Assembly (NCBI GenBank): GCA_937888725.1
Contig: CALARE010000009.1
Span: forward strand, 1-64,000
Length of the DNA stretch: 64,000 nt
Source: an uncultured Alphaproteobacteria bacterium
Lineage (GTDB): Bacteria > Pseudomonadota > Alphaproteobacteria > CAAHEQ01 > UBA3637
Direction of reading: 5' to 3'
A program made the position numbers and the translations under genes. The notes under the pieces are model-generated. The model ran no database searches. It worked only from the letters and a program-made list of their open reading frames with translations, and was not told the DNA's origin. Shown one piece after another: positions 7,106 to 15,637 of this stretch (the first letter of the stretch is position 1; each line of letters starts with the position of its first letter).

Positions 7106-7775
7106 CATACGGCAAGAGCTTTTAAAATATCAGGATGATGATTATAAGCTGTTTATTCAAAAACTCATCCCTAATTGTGATAACATTATTGGGGTTCGCA
7201 TGCCCCTCTTAAAAAAAATGGCAAAAGAAATTGCAAAGAATAATCCGCACACTTTTATGGCTTCTACCCCGCAATCTCATGAAGAAAATATTTTGCAAGC
7301 ACTTGTTATTGCCAAATGTGTTAAATCGCCTAGTGATTTTCAATTAATTATAAATTTTATCCCCCAAATTAATAATTGGGCGGTATGTGATACGTTTTGC
7401 ACTTATTTAAAAAGTGTTTCCCAATTCCCAAACGAAACTCTTGAATTTTTATCTCCTTATTTAAAGTCCACACAAGAATTCGAGGTGCGATTTGCCCTTG
7501 TTTTACTTTTATTTCACTTTGTTGAGAAGAAATATTTGCCTTTTATTTTTAAAGCATTAGATGATTTTAATCATCAAGAATATTATGCTCAAATGGGTGG
7601 TGCATGGCTGTTATCCACTTGTTTTATCAAGTACCCAGAGCAAACGCTTATGTATTTGAAAAAATCAAAACTAGAGACACAAACATTCAACCGTGCTATT
7701 CAAAAAATCTGTGAATCAACAGCCGTTTCCCCGACATTAAAAATAACAATAAAACGCTTAAAACGCCCTTTTTAA
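7092..7775 (+). CDS. DNA alkylation repair protein (AlkD-like DNA glycosylase)
   Basis: This 227-residue, all-helical HEAT-like repeat protein fits the AlkD family, which removes bulky or positively charged alkylated bases such as 7-methylguanine and 3-methyladenine. The family's key residues can be placed: W96 and D100 (NNWAVCD), R133 (EFEVRFALVLL) and W172 (GGAWLLS), matching E. coli-numbered families' Trp-Asp-Arg-Trp cleft. Length is usual for the family. It overlaps the end of the 6290 gene by 14 bases and the 3' end of the convergent GT8 gene by 4 bases. It is cytoplasmic. Confidence 0.85.
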   Translation: MTIDSIRQELLKYQDDDYKLFIQKLIPNCDNIIGVRMPLLKKMAKEIAKNNPHTFMASTPQSHEENILQALVIAKCVKSPSDFQLIINFIPQINNWAVCDTFCTYLKSVSQFPNETLEFLSPYLKSTQEFEVRFALVLLLFHFVEKKYLPFIFKALDDFNHQEYYAQMGGAWLLSTCFIKYPEQTLMYLKKSKLETQTFNRAIQKICESTAVSPTLKITIKRLKRPF

Positions 7776-8716
7776 TGGGATATGTAATACATTGTTTTTT
7801 GAAATAAATAATAAAGATAATCTAAAATTGGAAAACCTTTATTCATCAAAATAGCCTCTTTATAAGCGTAAAATTTTTGCCACTCAAAAAATTCAAGAGC
7901 ATTTGATTTCCATGGTTTCTTTTTACCACTATAATGGTAAATCACCTTATCAAAAGGTGTATGAATCCGATGTTGTGCATTATATTTAACAGGAAGTGTC
8001 TTTATTTGATGCATAAAAACCAAATTAATCGCATCTTGATCATAATGTGTAAATTCATTTTGATAGCGATTTGTTACGTCAAATAACCTTGCAACCGCAT
8101 CAGATTGACGCATTTTATCTAAATCCATCAAAAGAACCCCTGAATTAATATAAAAAGGAATCCCTTTCAAAATAGGTTTTTGCGTTACTTCCTCAGATTC
8201 TAAATCTTCAATCACACCCGCTATAACATGTTGCCCTAAATCAATTTTAAAAAGAGGTGTTAAGTCATCTAATACCACAATATCACCATCAAGATATAAC
8301 ACTTTGTCTTTATTTGATAAAATATCAGCGGTTAAATATCTAAAATAAATGCTTTCATTCCATCTGTTTGTCATTGGAAACTTTTGAAAAGCCTCGAATT
8401 GAATAGGTAAAATTTGAATCGTAACATGTGGTAATTTGTCATCTAATTCCAACAGCTTTTGACGATTAATTTGATTAAATCCCTTTGTCAAAATAAAAAC
8501 ATTCACAGGGGTTTTTGTGGTCATATTAAGTGACGTTAATGCCACACTGAGTGGTTTGATATAATTATCATCTCCCGCAAAAACAATATCAAGAGGGGTT
8601 TGGTGATTTAACAGATTTTTATCCTTAAAAAATTGCCATTCATTTAATATACTTAAAAATAAAGCGATGAACGTTACAAAAATAATCACAAAAGATATTT
8701 TAAAGAAACGTTTCAT
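7772..8716 (-). CDS. Family 8 glycosyltransferase with N-terminal signal anchor
   Basis: This 314-residue protein begins with a hydrophobic segment at residues 6-24 (ISFVIIFVTFIALFLSIL), a signal peptide or membrane anchor. A GT8 domain follows: DIVFAGDDNYIKPLSVALTSL near residue 45, the metal-binding DGD in KVLYLDGDIVVLDD, and YINSGVLLMDLDKM. GT8 enzymes transfer glucose or galactose, often onto lipopolysaccharide. An export or anchor segment is unusual for GT8, because sugar nucleotides are cytoplasmic; an anchor facing the cytoplasm fits best. It lies 25 bases after valS on the same strand and may be read through from it. Confidence 0.85.
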   Translation of the reverse strand: MKRFFKISFVIIFVTFIALFLSILNEWQFFKDKNLLNHQTPLDIVFAGDDNYIKPLSVALTSLNMTTKTPVNVFILTKGFNQINRQKLLELDDKLPHVTIQILPIQFEAFQKFPMTNRWNESIYFRYLTADILSNKDKVLYLDGDIVVLDDLTPLFKIDLGQHVIAGVIEDLESEEVTQKPILKGIPFYINSGVLLMDLDKMRQSDAVARLFDVTNRYQNEFTHYDQDAINLVFMHQIKTLPVKYNAQHRIHTPFDKVIYHYSGKKKPWKSNALEFFEWQKFYAYKEAILMNKGFPILDYLYYLFQKTMYYISH

Positions 8717-8741
8717 CGCTCTACCTGACTAAAAACAAATA

Positions 8742-11345
8742 TTATGCTTTTATTTTCTTTTCATCCTCACCAAAAACACAGGTTGTCAGACAAAGTGCCT
8801 GCCCCGCTAAGAATGAGATATTATTTTCTTTAATATTTGCCGCATTAATAATATCTTCTTTTGACAAAGCTTGCAATTCAATTGCCCCTTCTGGAACAGC
8901 GACAATCAACTCTAACACAGGCGTTTTAATCGAACGCTTTTGTTCAGCTTTTTCTTTTCTAATCAAATTAATCAACTGAACCGCTTGGTCATAAATATTG
9001 GCATTTCCTTGAATTAACGCAAATTCCTCAGCAGAAGGGAATGGCATTTTATGAATAGATATATTTGAATTATTCCAAGGACGTGATTGCCAAATTTCTT
9101 CAGTTGTAAAGGCCAAAGCTGGGGCAAACAAACGCATCAAAACATCAATTGTAAACATAAGCGTTGAAACGGCGGAAACTGGATTTTCACTGTAAGCTCT
9201 CCCTTTAATAAGCTCAAGATAATTGTCGCAGAAATCCCAGAAGCATTTTTCAGTCAACTCAAGTGCAAAAGCATAATCATTATTTTCAAATGCACGGTTG
9301 GCGCTTGAAACAACTTCTTTAACCTTCATCACCCAGGATTTGTCAAGGTCAGAAGTAATATTTTGCATATAGTTGCCATCTAATGCTACACCAGACTTTT
9401 CAACCATCATAAAGGCAAATTTGCTGGCATTAAACATTTTCATCGTCAGCTTTCTACCTTGCTCCATAATCTGTTCTTCAAAAGCTGTATCAATCCCTAA
9501 TTTAGCACGAGAAGCCCAATAGCGAACAGCATCAGCCGAATGCTTGACCAACAAATCCATTGGTGTAACAACGTTGCCCTTTGATTTACTCATTTTTTTA
9601 CGATCTGGATCTAAAATAAAACCACTAATCAAAGCTTCATGCCATGGCTCTTTTCCTTCATGCGCAAAAGATTTCATAATCGTATAAAATGCCCAAGTAC
9701 GGATAATATCATGTGCTTGTGGACGTGCATCAAATGGCAAGCTTAGGTGATGCCCTTCAGGTGCGTGAGCCAAAGCAATTTGTGGTGTGAGCGAACTGGT
9801 TGCCCATGTATCCATCACATCCTTATCCGCGGTGAAACCGTTTGGTTTATCACGCATTTCTTCTGTATAACCAGTTGGAACCATCGTTGATGGGTCAACA
9901 GGCAACTGTTCTAATGAGGCGTAAATCGGATGATCAAAATCAATCATCCCTTCTGCATCAAGTGGGTACCATACAGGGAATGGCACACCAAAAAACCGCT
10001 GACGTGAAATGCACCAATCTTGATTAAGACCTTCAACCCAAGCTTCATAACGAGATTGCATATGTGCAGGTGTCCATTTGATTTTTTGACCCAATTTTAA
10101 AAGTTCTTCTTTATATTTTAAAATTGAAATAAACCATTGACGAGAAGAAACAAATTCCAATGGAATGTTCCCCTTTTCATAGAATTTAACAGGGTGCATA
10201 AGCGGTTTTGGTTCACCAAGCAAAGCCCCCTCCTCTCTCAACATTTCAACCACTTGAGTTCTGGCATCTTTCACTTTAAGACCAGCCATACGGGCAAAGT
10301 TTGCTTTTGCCTTTTCAACATTTAAGGATACAAATGCCCCTTCACCATAAGTGATATTCATAATTCGACCATCTAAACCAATAATTTGTTTAATTGGAAG
10401 ACCTGATTGTTTCCACCAAGCAACGTCAGCCGCATCACCAAAAGTACAAACCATCATAATACCCGTTCCTTTGTCCATTTCGGCATGTTCTGATGGTACA
10501 ATTGGAACAGGAATGTCAAACAATGGAACAATCGCTTTTTTACCAAAGAAAGGTTTGTAGCGTTCATCATCTGGATGAGCCACAACCGCAATACAAGCGG
10601 GCAAAAATTCGGGTCTTGTTGTTGCAATGGTAAATGTTGTATCACTTCCTTCAACTTTAAACGCAATATCATGGAAGAAACCAGCTGTTTCTCTATCTTC
10701 AATTTCCGCTTGTGCAATGGCTGATTGGAATGTTACATCCCACATCGTTGGAGCTTCAACCGATTTTGCCATCCCTTTTTCAATTAAATCTAAGAATGAT
10801 TTTTGAGCTTCTTTAATTGCTTTTGGACCAATAGTTGTATATTTGAGTGACCAGTCATAAGAATGACCGATTTGATGGAAGATATCTTCGAATGCCTTTT
10901 CATCCATAGCGGTGAGTTCTTCACAAGCTTCAATAAAGTTTTGACGCGAAACTTCTTGTCTTTTCCCTTCATTTTTAGGGTTGTGGACAGGTTTAAAATC
11001 CTTATCATAAGGGATGCCAGGATTACACGCAATATTATAATAATTTTGCACACGACGCTCTGTTGGCAGGCCATTATCATCCCACCCAATTGGATAGAAA
11101 ATTGATTTTCCCTTCATACGGTTATAGCGAACCATTACATCTGTTTGGGTGTATGAAAAGATATGCCCAATATGCAAAGACCCAGACACCGTTGGTGGTG
11201 GTGTATCAACCACAAATGTATTGTCACGAGTTGCTGTTTTATCAAAAGCATAAACTTGGTTTTCTTCCCAAAAGCGAATGGCTCTTGTTTCAATCTCGGC
11301 TGGGTTAAACTTATCATCTAATTTCTTTTCATTTTTATATTGCAT
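8742..11345 (-). CDS. valS: Valine--tRNA ligase
   Basis: This 867-residue class I synthetase charges tRNA-Val. HIGH is at residues 58-61 (TVSGSLHIGHIFSYTQTD) and KMSKSKGN near residue 582. An editing (CP1) domain lies between, and the anticodon-binding helical domain follows. It is shorter than the roughly 950-residue E. coli enzyme and ends without the usual C-terminal coiled-coil arm. It therefore resembles the archaeal-type ValRS known in Rickettsia-like alphaproteobacteria; this subtype call is from memory of the family. AAGGATGAATC precedes the ATG, and a good promoter lies at 11382-11410. The divergent neighbour is a tRNA-Val gene. Confidence 0.97.
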   Translation of the reverse strand: MQYKNEKKLDDKFNPAEIETRAIRFWEENQVYAFDKTATRDNTFVVDTPPPTVSGSLHIGHIFSYTQTDVMVRYNRMKGKSIFYPIGWDDNGLPTERRVQNYYNIACNPGIPYDKDFKPVHNPKNEGKRQEVSRQNFIEACEELTAMDEKAFEDIFHQIGHSYDWSLKYTTIGPKAIKEAQKSFLDLIEKGMAKSVEAPTMWDVTFQSAIAQAEIEDRETAGFFHDIAFKVEGSDTTFTIATTRPEFLPACIAVVAHPDDERYKPFFGKKAIVPLFDIPVPIVPSEHAEMDKGTGIMMVCTFGDAADVAWWKQSGLPIKQIIGLDGRIMNITYGEGAFVSLNVEKAKANFARMAGLKVKDARTQVVEMLREEGALLGEPKPLMHPVKFYEKGNIPLEFVSSRQWFISILKYKEELLKLGQKIKWTPAHMQSRYEAWVEGLNQDWCISRQRFFGVPFPVWYPLDAEGMIDFDHPIYASLEQLPVDPSTMVPTGYTEEMRDKPNGFTADKDVMDTWATSSLTPQIALAHAPEGHHLSLPFDARPQAHDIIRTWAFYTIMKSFAHEGKEPWHEALISGFILDPDRKKMSKSKGNVVTPMDLLVKHSADAVRYWASRAKLGIDTAFEEQIMEQGRKLTMKMFNASKFAFMMVEKSGVALDGNYMQNITSDLDKSWVMKVKEVVSSANRAFENNDYAFALELTEKCFWDFCDNYLELIKGRAYSENPVSAVSTLMFTIDVLMRLFAPALAFTTEEIWQSRPWNNSNISIHKMPFPSAEEFALIQGNANIYDQAVQLINLIRKEKAEQKRSIKTPVLELIVAVPEGAIELQALSKEDIINAANIKENNISFLAGQALCLTTCVFGEDEKKIKA

Positions 11346-11381
11346 GATTCATCCTTAAAAAAAATTAAAAAAACTTTTGTT

Positions 11382-11410
11382 ATTTTAACTGAAAGTATTT
11401 ATAAAATCAA
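11382..11410 (-). promoter_or_regulatory. Sigma70 promoter of valS
   Basis: On the minus strand, TTGATT (11405-11410) and TAAAAT (11382-11387) are separated by 17 bp. Confidence 0.65.
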
Positions 11411-11461
11411 GAACAATCTTTTAAAAAAAGAAGATAAAATATCAATTTTAAAAATTAACAC

Positions 11462-11490
11462 TTGACAAGCAAGTTAATTAGATATATAAA
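11462..11490 (+). promoter_or_regulatory. Promoter of tRNA-Val
   Basis: TTGACA (11462-11467), a 17-bp spacer and TATAAA (11485-11490) lie 12 bases before the tRNA 5' end. Confidence 0.85.
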
Positions 11491-11502
11491 GCAAACAGTT
11501 TC

Positions 11503-11579
11503 GGGTGTATAGCTCAGTTGGTTAGAGCGCTCCGTTCACATCGTAGAGGTCGTTGGTTCGAGTCCAACTACACCCACCA
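11503..11579 (+). tRNA. tRNA-Val(CAC)
   Basis: This 77-base gene has acceptor GGGTGTA/TACACCC, discriminator A and an encoded CCA. The anticodon loop TTCACAT gives CAC, reading GTG. The anticodon stem CTCCG/CGTAG has a C-T mismatch at its third pair where CTACG/CGTAG is expected. The D arm and T arm are normal. It sits divergently beside valS. Confidence 0.93.
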
Positions 11580-11584
11580 TTTAA

Positions 11585-11618
11585 AAGCCACTCTTTATGG
11601 GTGGCTTATTTTTTTTAT
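11585..11618 (+). terminator. Terminator of tRNA-Val
   Basis: AAGCCAC (11585-11591) pairs with GTGGCTT (11601-11607), followed by a long T run. It lies 5 bases past the CCA end. Confidence 0.8.
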
Positions 11619-11632
11619 GTTAAATGCTTTGT

Positions 11633-12172
11633 TTAATCCCAAGGAATAAGGGTTGTATTTTGAATTTCCAAATGTTGATATGATTTTTGATATTCGCCCA
11701 AATCAAATATGTGCGGATACTTTTTTAAATAAAGCATCATTCTGATAGCACCCCCATGCGTCACAATAAGGGTGTCTTCATCTCTATCTAATTCGTAAAA
11801 AAATGAATGAATCCGTTCATAGATTTTAGCAAAGGATTCAGCATTGATTTTTTCAGGCGTGTTGTTAAACATCTCCCACATCTCAAGAGGGATATCCTTT
11901 TTTATCAATCCTTCAATATCACCATAGCCAATCTCACGCAATCGTTTATCAAATAAAAGTGGGACATTCAGGTACGAATTAATAATTTCAGCCGTTTGTC
12001 TAGCTCGTTTTAAATCAGATGAAATAATTTTATTAATACCTTTTTTTACAATTTGTTGTGCCAAATTATGTGCATCAGCTATCCCCTTTTGATTAAGCAT
12101 GATATCTGTTTGTCCTTGCATTCGACCCATCAAATTCCAATCTGTCTGCCCATGCCTTACTAAATAAATCAT
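11633..12172 (-). CDS. Histidine phosphatase family protein (phosphoglycerate mutase-like)
   Basis: This 179-residue protein starts MIYLVRHGQTDWN, the RHG signature with the phosphorylated histidine near residue 8. The second catalytic His lies in TLIVTHGGAIRMM. Length and layout match cofactor-dependent phosphoglycerate-mutase-like broad phosphatases such as CobC or GpmB types; the substrate cannot be told. The start at 12172 is chosen because GAGGGG lies six bases before it. The longer frame to 12217 adds 15 residues without a ribosome site. It stands between tRNA-Val and the big ankyrin gene on the same strand as the latter. Confidence 0.85.
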   Translation of the reverse strand: MIYLVRHGQTDWNLMGRMQGQTDIMLNQKGIADAHNLAQQIVKKGINKIISSDLKRARQTAEIINSYLNVPLLFDKRLREIGYGDIEGLIKKDIPLEMWEMFNNTPEKINAESFAKIYERIHSFFYELDRDEDTLIVTHGGAIRMMLYLKKYPHIFDLGEYQKSYQHLEIQNTTLIPWD

Positions 12173-12244
12173 ACACCCCTCAAATTTAACAAATATTTTT
12201 TTTAAAAACGACACCACAATTTCACGGTTAGCATATTATTTTAA

Positions 12245-13786
12245 TTAGTCACCATTTTGACGAGATGTTTCTTTTTTAAGAGAAACTCCTTGATTAGAAA
12301 GGATTGTTCTTTCATTTTGATGAATAAGTCTGGCAATTTCAACACCTAAATCCACATCATATCCATCTCGTGAATTTTGAATAACAAAAAAGGCAACGTC
12401 CATTGCATTTATTCCTTTTTCACTTATAACAGTTGCTCCTTTATCCAACAACAATTGAACCATCTCTTTATTGAGCATATAGACAGCACTTGTCAAAGGC
12501 GTATCGCCACTTTCATTAACGTAATTTACATCAGCCCCTTTTTCAATCAATAATTTTGCAAAATTGGTTTGCCCTTCCATAATAGCAACTTGCAATGCTG
12601 AATAATGTGGCTCCTCTAAAATTTTTGCATTCACGCTTGCCCCTTTTTCAATCAATTCTTCAGCATGCTTTATGTTTTTTGTTCTAATTAAGTTAATCAA
12701 TTCAGCATTTAGATGCGGTTTTATATCAACATCTTTAAATTGACCCTCATTTTCCAAAAAAGATTCAATTTGCTTATGTCCATTTTTTCGAGCAATGTAA
12801 AGTGCACTATCAACACTATACGCATCTAACCAATCAACCAAAATTTCTGTTAAAGATTGGTTGCCGTTTTCAGCGGCATAATACAATGCATTATTGTTCA
12901 ATTTATCAACAATTTTCCTTTCAGCACCCACCTCTAACAAATGTTTAACCAAATGTTCATGCCCATTTTTTGTTGCCACAATTAACGGTGTTTGACCGTC
13001 TTTATCCATCACATTTGGGTCAATTTTTTTATCCAGCAAAAAATCGACCCCTTCTTGCCAACCCATTTGAGAAGCCAAAACAAGAGCGGGTGTTCCATTT
13101 TTATCAAATGCCATTGGGTGAACACCTTTTTTAATTTGTTCTGCCATAAGATTTAAATTCTTCTCTCTCACAGCTGATGTAAACGTTTGATATTCTGTCT
13201 GCATTTGTTTTAAAAAGTCGACAAGTTCCCTATTTTGAGTTTTTGTAGCACACTCAATAACATCATAATGATGCACCTCACACCCAAAATAAGTTAAGAC
13301 AGGGTTACCATGAATCACATGGAAAATATTTGCCCCTTGATTTAAAAGGGACTTTACCGCATCAATATCTCCTTCTTCAGCCAGATGACAAAGATCATAA
13401 TCAAGATGAGATTGTGAATAACAATCCCATATCGGTTGCGGTGAAATGGCACCCCCAATTTTTATCAAATTTTCAACCTTTTGAATCTGTTTTTTAATCC
13501 CTTTCACATGGCAAGCTTCGCAAGTAGACAAGCAACGGTTTAAAATATCTAAACAGGTATGGCCAGCATTATCTTTTATCATAACACTTGCCCCATAACG
13601 CACCAACATATCAAATGCAAGAAAATACCCATTTTCAAGAGCAAGCATGACAGCTGTTTTACCCTCTTTATTTTGCACATTTTTATCAGCCCCTAGATTG
13701 AGAGCATAGGCTACAAAGTTTGGGTCACCTCTTGAAACAGCATTTAACAAAAGTTGATTGTTTTCTTCTTGACTTCTTTGGTCCAT
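12245..13786 (-). CDS. Large ankyrin-repeat protein
   Basis: This 513-residue protein is made almost wholly of ankyrin repeats, about nine to eleven. Examples are EGKTAVMLALENGYFLAFDMLVRYGAS near residue 45, DGQTPLIVATKNGHEHLVKHLLEVGA near 265 and SGDTPLTSAVYMLNKEMVQLLLDKGA near 440. There is no signal peptide. The start is the ATG at 13786 after a perfect AAGGAGG; the frame stays open 123 codons upstream, but that part is antisense to the next gene. The C-terminus ends KKETSRQNGD, resembling the TSRGAR-acid ends of the ankyrin and orphan proteins at the left end of the window. It probably binds proteins. A translocated effector role is inference. Confidence 0.85.
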   Translation of the reverse strand: MDQRSQEENNQLLLNAVSRGDPNFVAYALNLGADKNVQNKEGKTAVMLALENGYFLAFDMLVRYGASVMIKDNAGHTCLDILNRCLSTCEACHVKGIKKQIQKVENLIKIGGAISPQPIWDCYSQSHLDYDLCHLAEEGDIDAVKSLLNQGANIFHVIHGNPVLTYFGCEVHHYDVIECATKTQNRELVDFLKQMQTEYQTFTSAVREKNLNLMAEQIKKGVHPMAFDKNGTPALVLASQMGWQEGVDFLLDKKIDPNVMDKDGQTPLIVATKNGHEHLVKHLLEVGAERKIVDKLNNNALYYAAENGNQSLTEILVDWLDAYSVDSALYIARKNGHKQIESFLENEGQFKDVDIKPHLNAELINLIRTKNIKHAEELIEKGASVNAKILEEPHYSALQVAIMEGQTNFAKLLIEKGADVNYVNESGDTPLTSAVYMLNKEMVQLLLDKGATVISEKGINAMDVAFFVIQNSRDGYDVDLGVEIARLIHQNERTILSNQGVSLKKETSRQNGD

Positions 13787-13886
13787 GATATCCTCCTTAC
13801 TCACCAAAAAAATATTAACTATACTAAGGCATATTTTGATACAAAAATCAAGAAAAATATCCTTTTTAACCAATATTATTTTTTTG

Positions 13887-13915
13887 TTTACTTTTTTTAA
13901 AAAATATTGTATAAT
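13887..13915 (+). promoter_or_regulatory. Promoter of the 13947 gene
   Basis: TTTACT (13887-13892), a 17-bp spacer and a perfect TATAAT (13910-13915). Confidence 0.7.
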
Positions 13916-13946
13916 AAAATCGTATTCATTTATTATGGAGGGTACC

Positions 13947-14852
13947 ATGACAATAAATACAACGAATACACATATACTTAAACCACTTCCCAAAAGAAAA
14001 GAGCATTTTTTTGGCAGATGGATAAAAAGGGCATGGAATTTTATCCCAAGTGTAAAGGCTGTCACAAAAGGTGTTAAATATGTGTTTAAAAAATTTGTTA
14101 CCCAAACAAAAAAAGGGATAAATACCAATGAGATAAAACAACTCGTCAAAAGCATTTTTAAAACATTAACAGCTTTTGCCTCTTATCCTATTAAATCCGT
14201 TCAAAAAACAGCTAATCATTGTCCATTGGATGAAAAGCCTATGATCATTAAAATTGAATCAAATGCTTCACAAAATAGACATTTTCATGGTGGTGCCTAT
14301 TATGATGGGATTGCTGTGGACAGCGATGGACGAGGCAATAATGGTACACCTGATGGCAAGATGGAAGCCCCTGTTGATACAAAAGCGACTTATTTTATTC
14401 TCTATCCTTCAAAATTAGGGTTAGATACAAAAAAATTAAAACAAGCTTTTCAAATTGAATCACAAAAACAAGGCGATTATGATTTTTACATTAATAATTG
14501 CATTAATCATGTTATCCGACCGCTCCAACAAGCGGGTGCCAAAATTGATTTTGGTGAAATTGCAACACCCAAAGAATTGTGTATTTGGTGCGATAGCGTT
14601 TGTCTAAATGGGGCTGGTTTTTGCTTAAATGAGACAGAATATCAAAAGCTTTTAACACAGCTTGAAGCAAAAGAACATAATAAACAAATCATTGAAAAAC
14701 TTTATGCCTTTTCAAAATTAAAAGCTGAAATGAAACAAGTAAAACCTTATGCTATGGCTCAGATTGAAATCCCACAAGCAAAAACACACATTCATAAACA
14801 AGGGATTAAAATTCGACCCTATCAAAGAAAAGAACATGCTCTTTGTGCATAA
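13947..14852 (+). CDS. Putative NlpC/P60- or LRAT-like Cys/His protein
   Basis: This 301-residue protein starts after GGAGG at the ATG at 13947; an in-frame ATG at 13935 lies inside the ribosome site. The first 90 residues are strongly basic. Residues 105-200 resemble the NlpC/P60-LRAT fold: histidines in NRHFHGGAYYDG (H112, H114) and the cysteine in DYDFYINNCINHVIRPLQQAG (C185), followed by TPKELCIWCD, comparable to the NNC...TP pattern of small lipid- or peptide-cleaving members. It would act on a peptide, amide or ester bond; the substrate is unknown. The basic end and absence of a signal peptide fit a cytoplasmic or directly translocated protein. It is divergent from the ankyrin gene. Confidence 0.6.
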   Translation: MTINTTNTHILKPLPKRKEHFFGRWIKRAWNFIPSVKAVTKGVKYVFKKFVTQTKKGINTNEIKQLVKSIFKTLTAFASYPIKSVQKTANHCPLDEKPMIIKIESNASQNRHFHGGAYYDGIAVDSDGRGNNGTPDGKMEAPVDTKATYFILYPSKLGLDTKKLKQAFQIESQKQGDYDFYINNCINHVIRPLQQAGAKIDFGEIATPKELCIWCDSVCLNGAGFCLNETEYQKLLTQLEAKEHNKQIIEKLYAFSKLKAEMKQVKPYAMAQIEIPQAKTHIHKQGIKIRPYQRKEHALCA

Positions 14853-14865
14853 GAAAAACAATAAA

Positions 14866-14893
14866 AAAGTCATCTTTTTAGATGGCTTTTTTT
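14866..14893 (+). terminator. Terminator after the 13947 gene
   Basis: AAAGTCATCT pairs with AGATGGCTTT around TTTT, with a T run. The stop codon lies just upstream. Confidence 0.7.
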
Positions 14894-15124
14894 CTGCAAC
14901 AAAAAGAATGGTTGCAAATTTAGAAATAGATTGTCACAATAAAACAAAAAGATTCTTGTATTTTAGAAACGTTAAAAAAGATTTATCACCATACAAACAC
15001 AATAAATCAATTTATGATTGAATCTTATGCGTATCTTGTTCAAAATGAAAAAGAAATTAGAAAACAAATGCCTTAAATTCCATCATTTTTCCATAAAATA
15101 GATATTCCATTAAATTTTATAAAT
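14894..15124. other. Intergenic stretch without a recognised gene
   Basis: This is AT-rich sequence between a terminator and the bcp promoter. It holds one short hairpin (GCAAC/GTTGC near 14897-14919) and a 20-codon frame beginning MIESYAYLVQNEKEIRKQ near 15014. That frame has no ribosome site and may be a remnant. I see nothing else in it. Confidence 0.5.
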
Positions 15125-15154
15125 TTGGCATTGATAATTAAACTTTGTTACACT
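15125..15154 (+). promoter_or_regulatory. Candidate promoter of bcp
   Basis: TTGGCA (15125-15130), an 18-bp spacer and TACACT (15149-15154), upstream of an AAAGGAG ribosome site. Confidence 0.55.
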
Positions 15155-15183
15155 ATATTTAAAATATAACAAAAGGAGATAAA

Positions 15184-15633
15184 ATGGAAAATATCAAATT
15201 ACAAGGAATTGATAAAAACGGGGTTGAAAAAGAGTTTTCTCTATCAGATTTTAAAGGGGAAAAAGTGATTTTATATTTTTATCCAAAGGATAATACTTCT
15301 GGTTGTACGGCTGAGGCCTGTTCTTTTCGAGATAATATGAATAGATTGCTGAAATATGCAACGGTTATTGGTGTTAGTCCTGATAGCATCAAAAGCCATC
15401 AAAAATTTAAAGAAAATCAAAACCTTAATTTCACACTTTTGTCTGATCCAGAGCATAAGCTAGCCTTACAATTTGGTGTATGGGTTGAAAAATCAATGTA
15501 TGGTCGCAAGTATATGGGGATTGAAAGATCCACCTTTGTGTTAGATGAAAACTTAAATACCATCAAAGAATGGCACAAAGTTAACGTAAAAGGCCATGTG
15601 GACGAGATTCTTGCTTTTTTAACAAAAAAATAA
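15184..15633 (+). CDS. bcp: Thiol peroxidase, Bcp/peroxiredoxin Q type
   Basis: This 149-residue cytoplasmic peroxiredoxin reduces hydrogen and organic peroxides. The peroxidatic Cys lies in the PKDNTSGCTAEACSF motif at about residue 39, with the second cysteine five residues later, as in Bcp/PrxQ enzymes. The rest (VIGVSPDSIKSHQKF, FTLLSDPEHKLALQFGVW, RSTFVLDENLNTIKEW) follows the family throughout at full length. It has its own promoter and a strong ribosome site. Its 3' end faces the Fic/MerR-type gene with 4 bases between the stop codons. Confidence 0.95.
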   Translation: MENIKLQGIDKNGVEKEFSLSDFKGEKVILYFYPKDNTSGCTAEACSFRDNMNRLLKYATVIGVSPDSIKSHQKFKENQNLNFTLLSDPEHKLALQFGVWVEKSMYGRKYMGIERSTFVLDENLNTIKEWHKVNVKGHVDEILAFLTKK

Positions 15634-15637
15634 GTTA

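Noticed and set aside
13787..14155. 123-codon N-terminal extension of the large ankyrin protein with membrane-like segments
   Set aside because: A perfect AAGGAGG precedes the internal ATG at 13786, and the extension is antisense to the start of the 13947 gene. The hydrophobicity comes from T-rich complementary sequence.
14749..15021. 90-codon plus-strand frame after the 13947 gene
   Set aside because: It overlaps the end of that gene in another phase and runs through its terminator.
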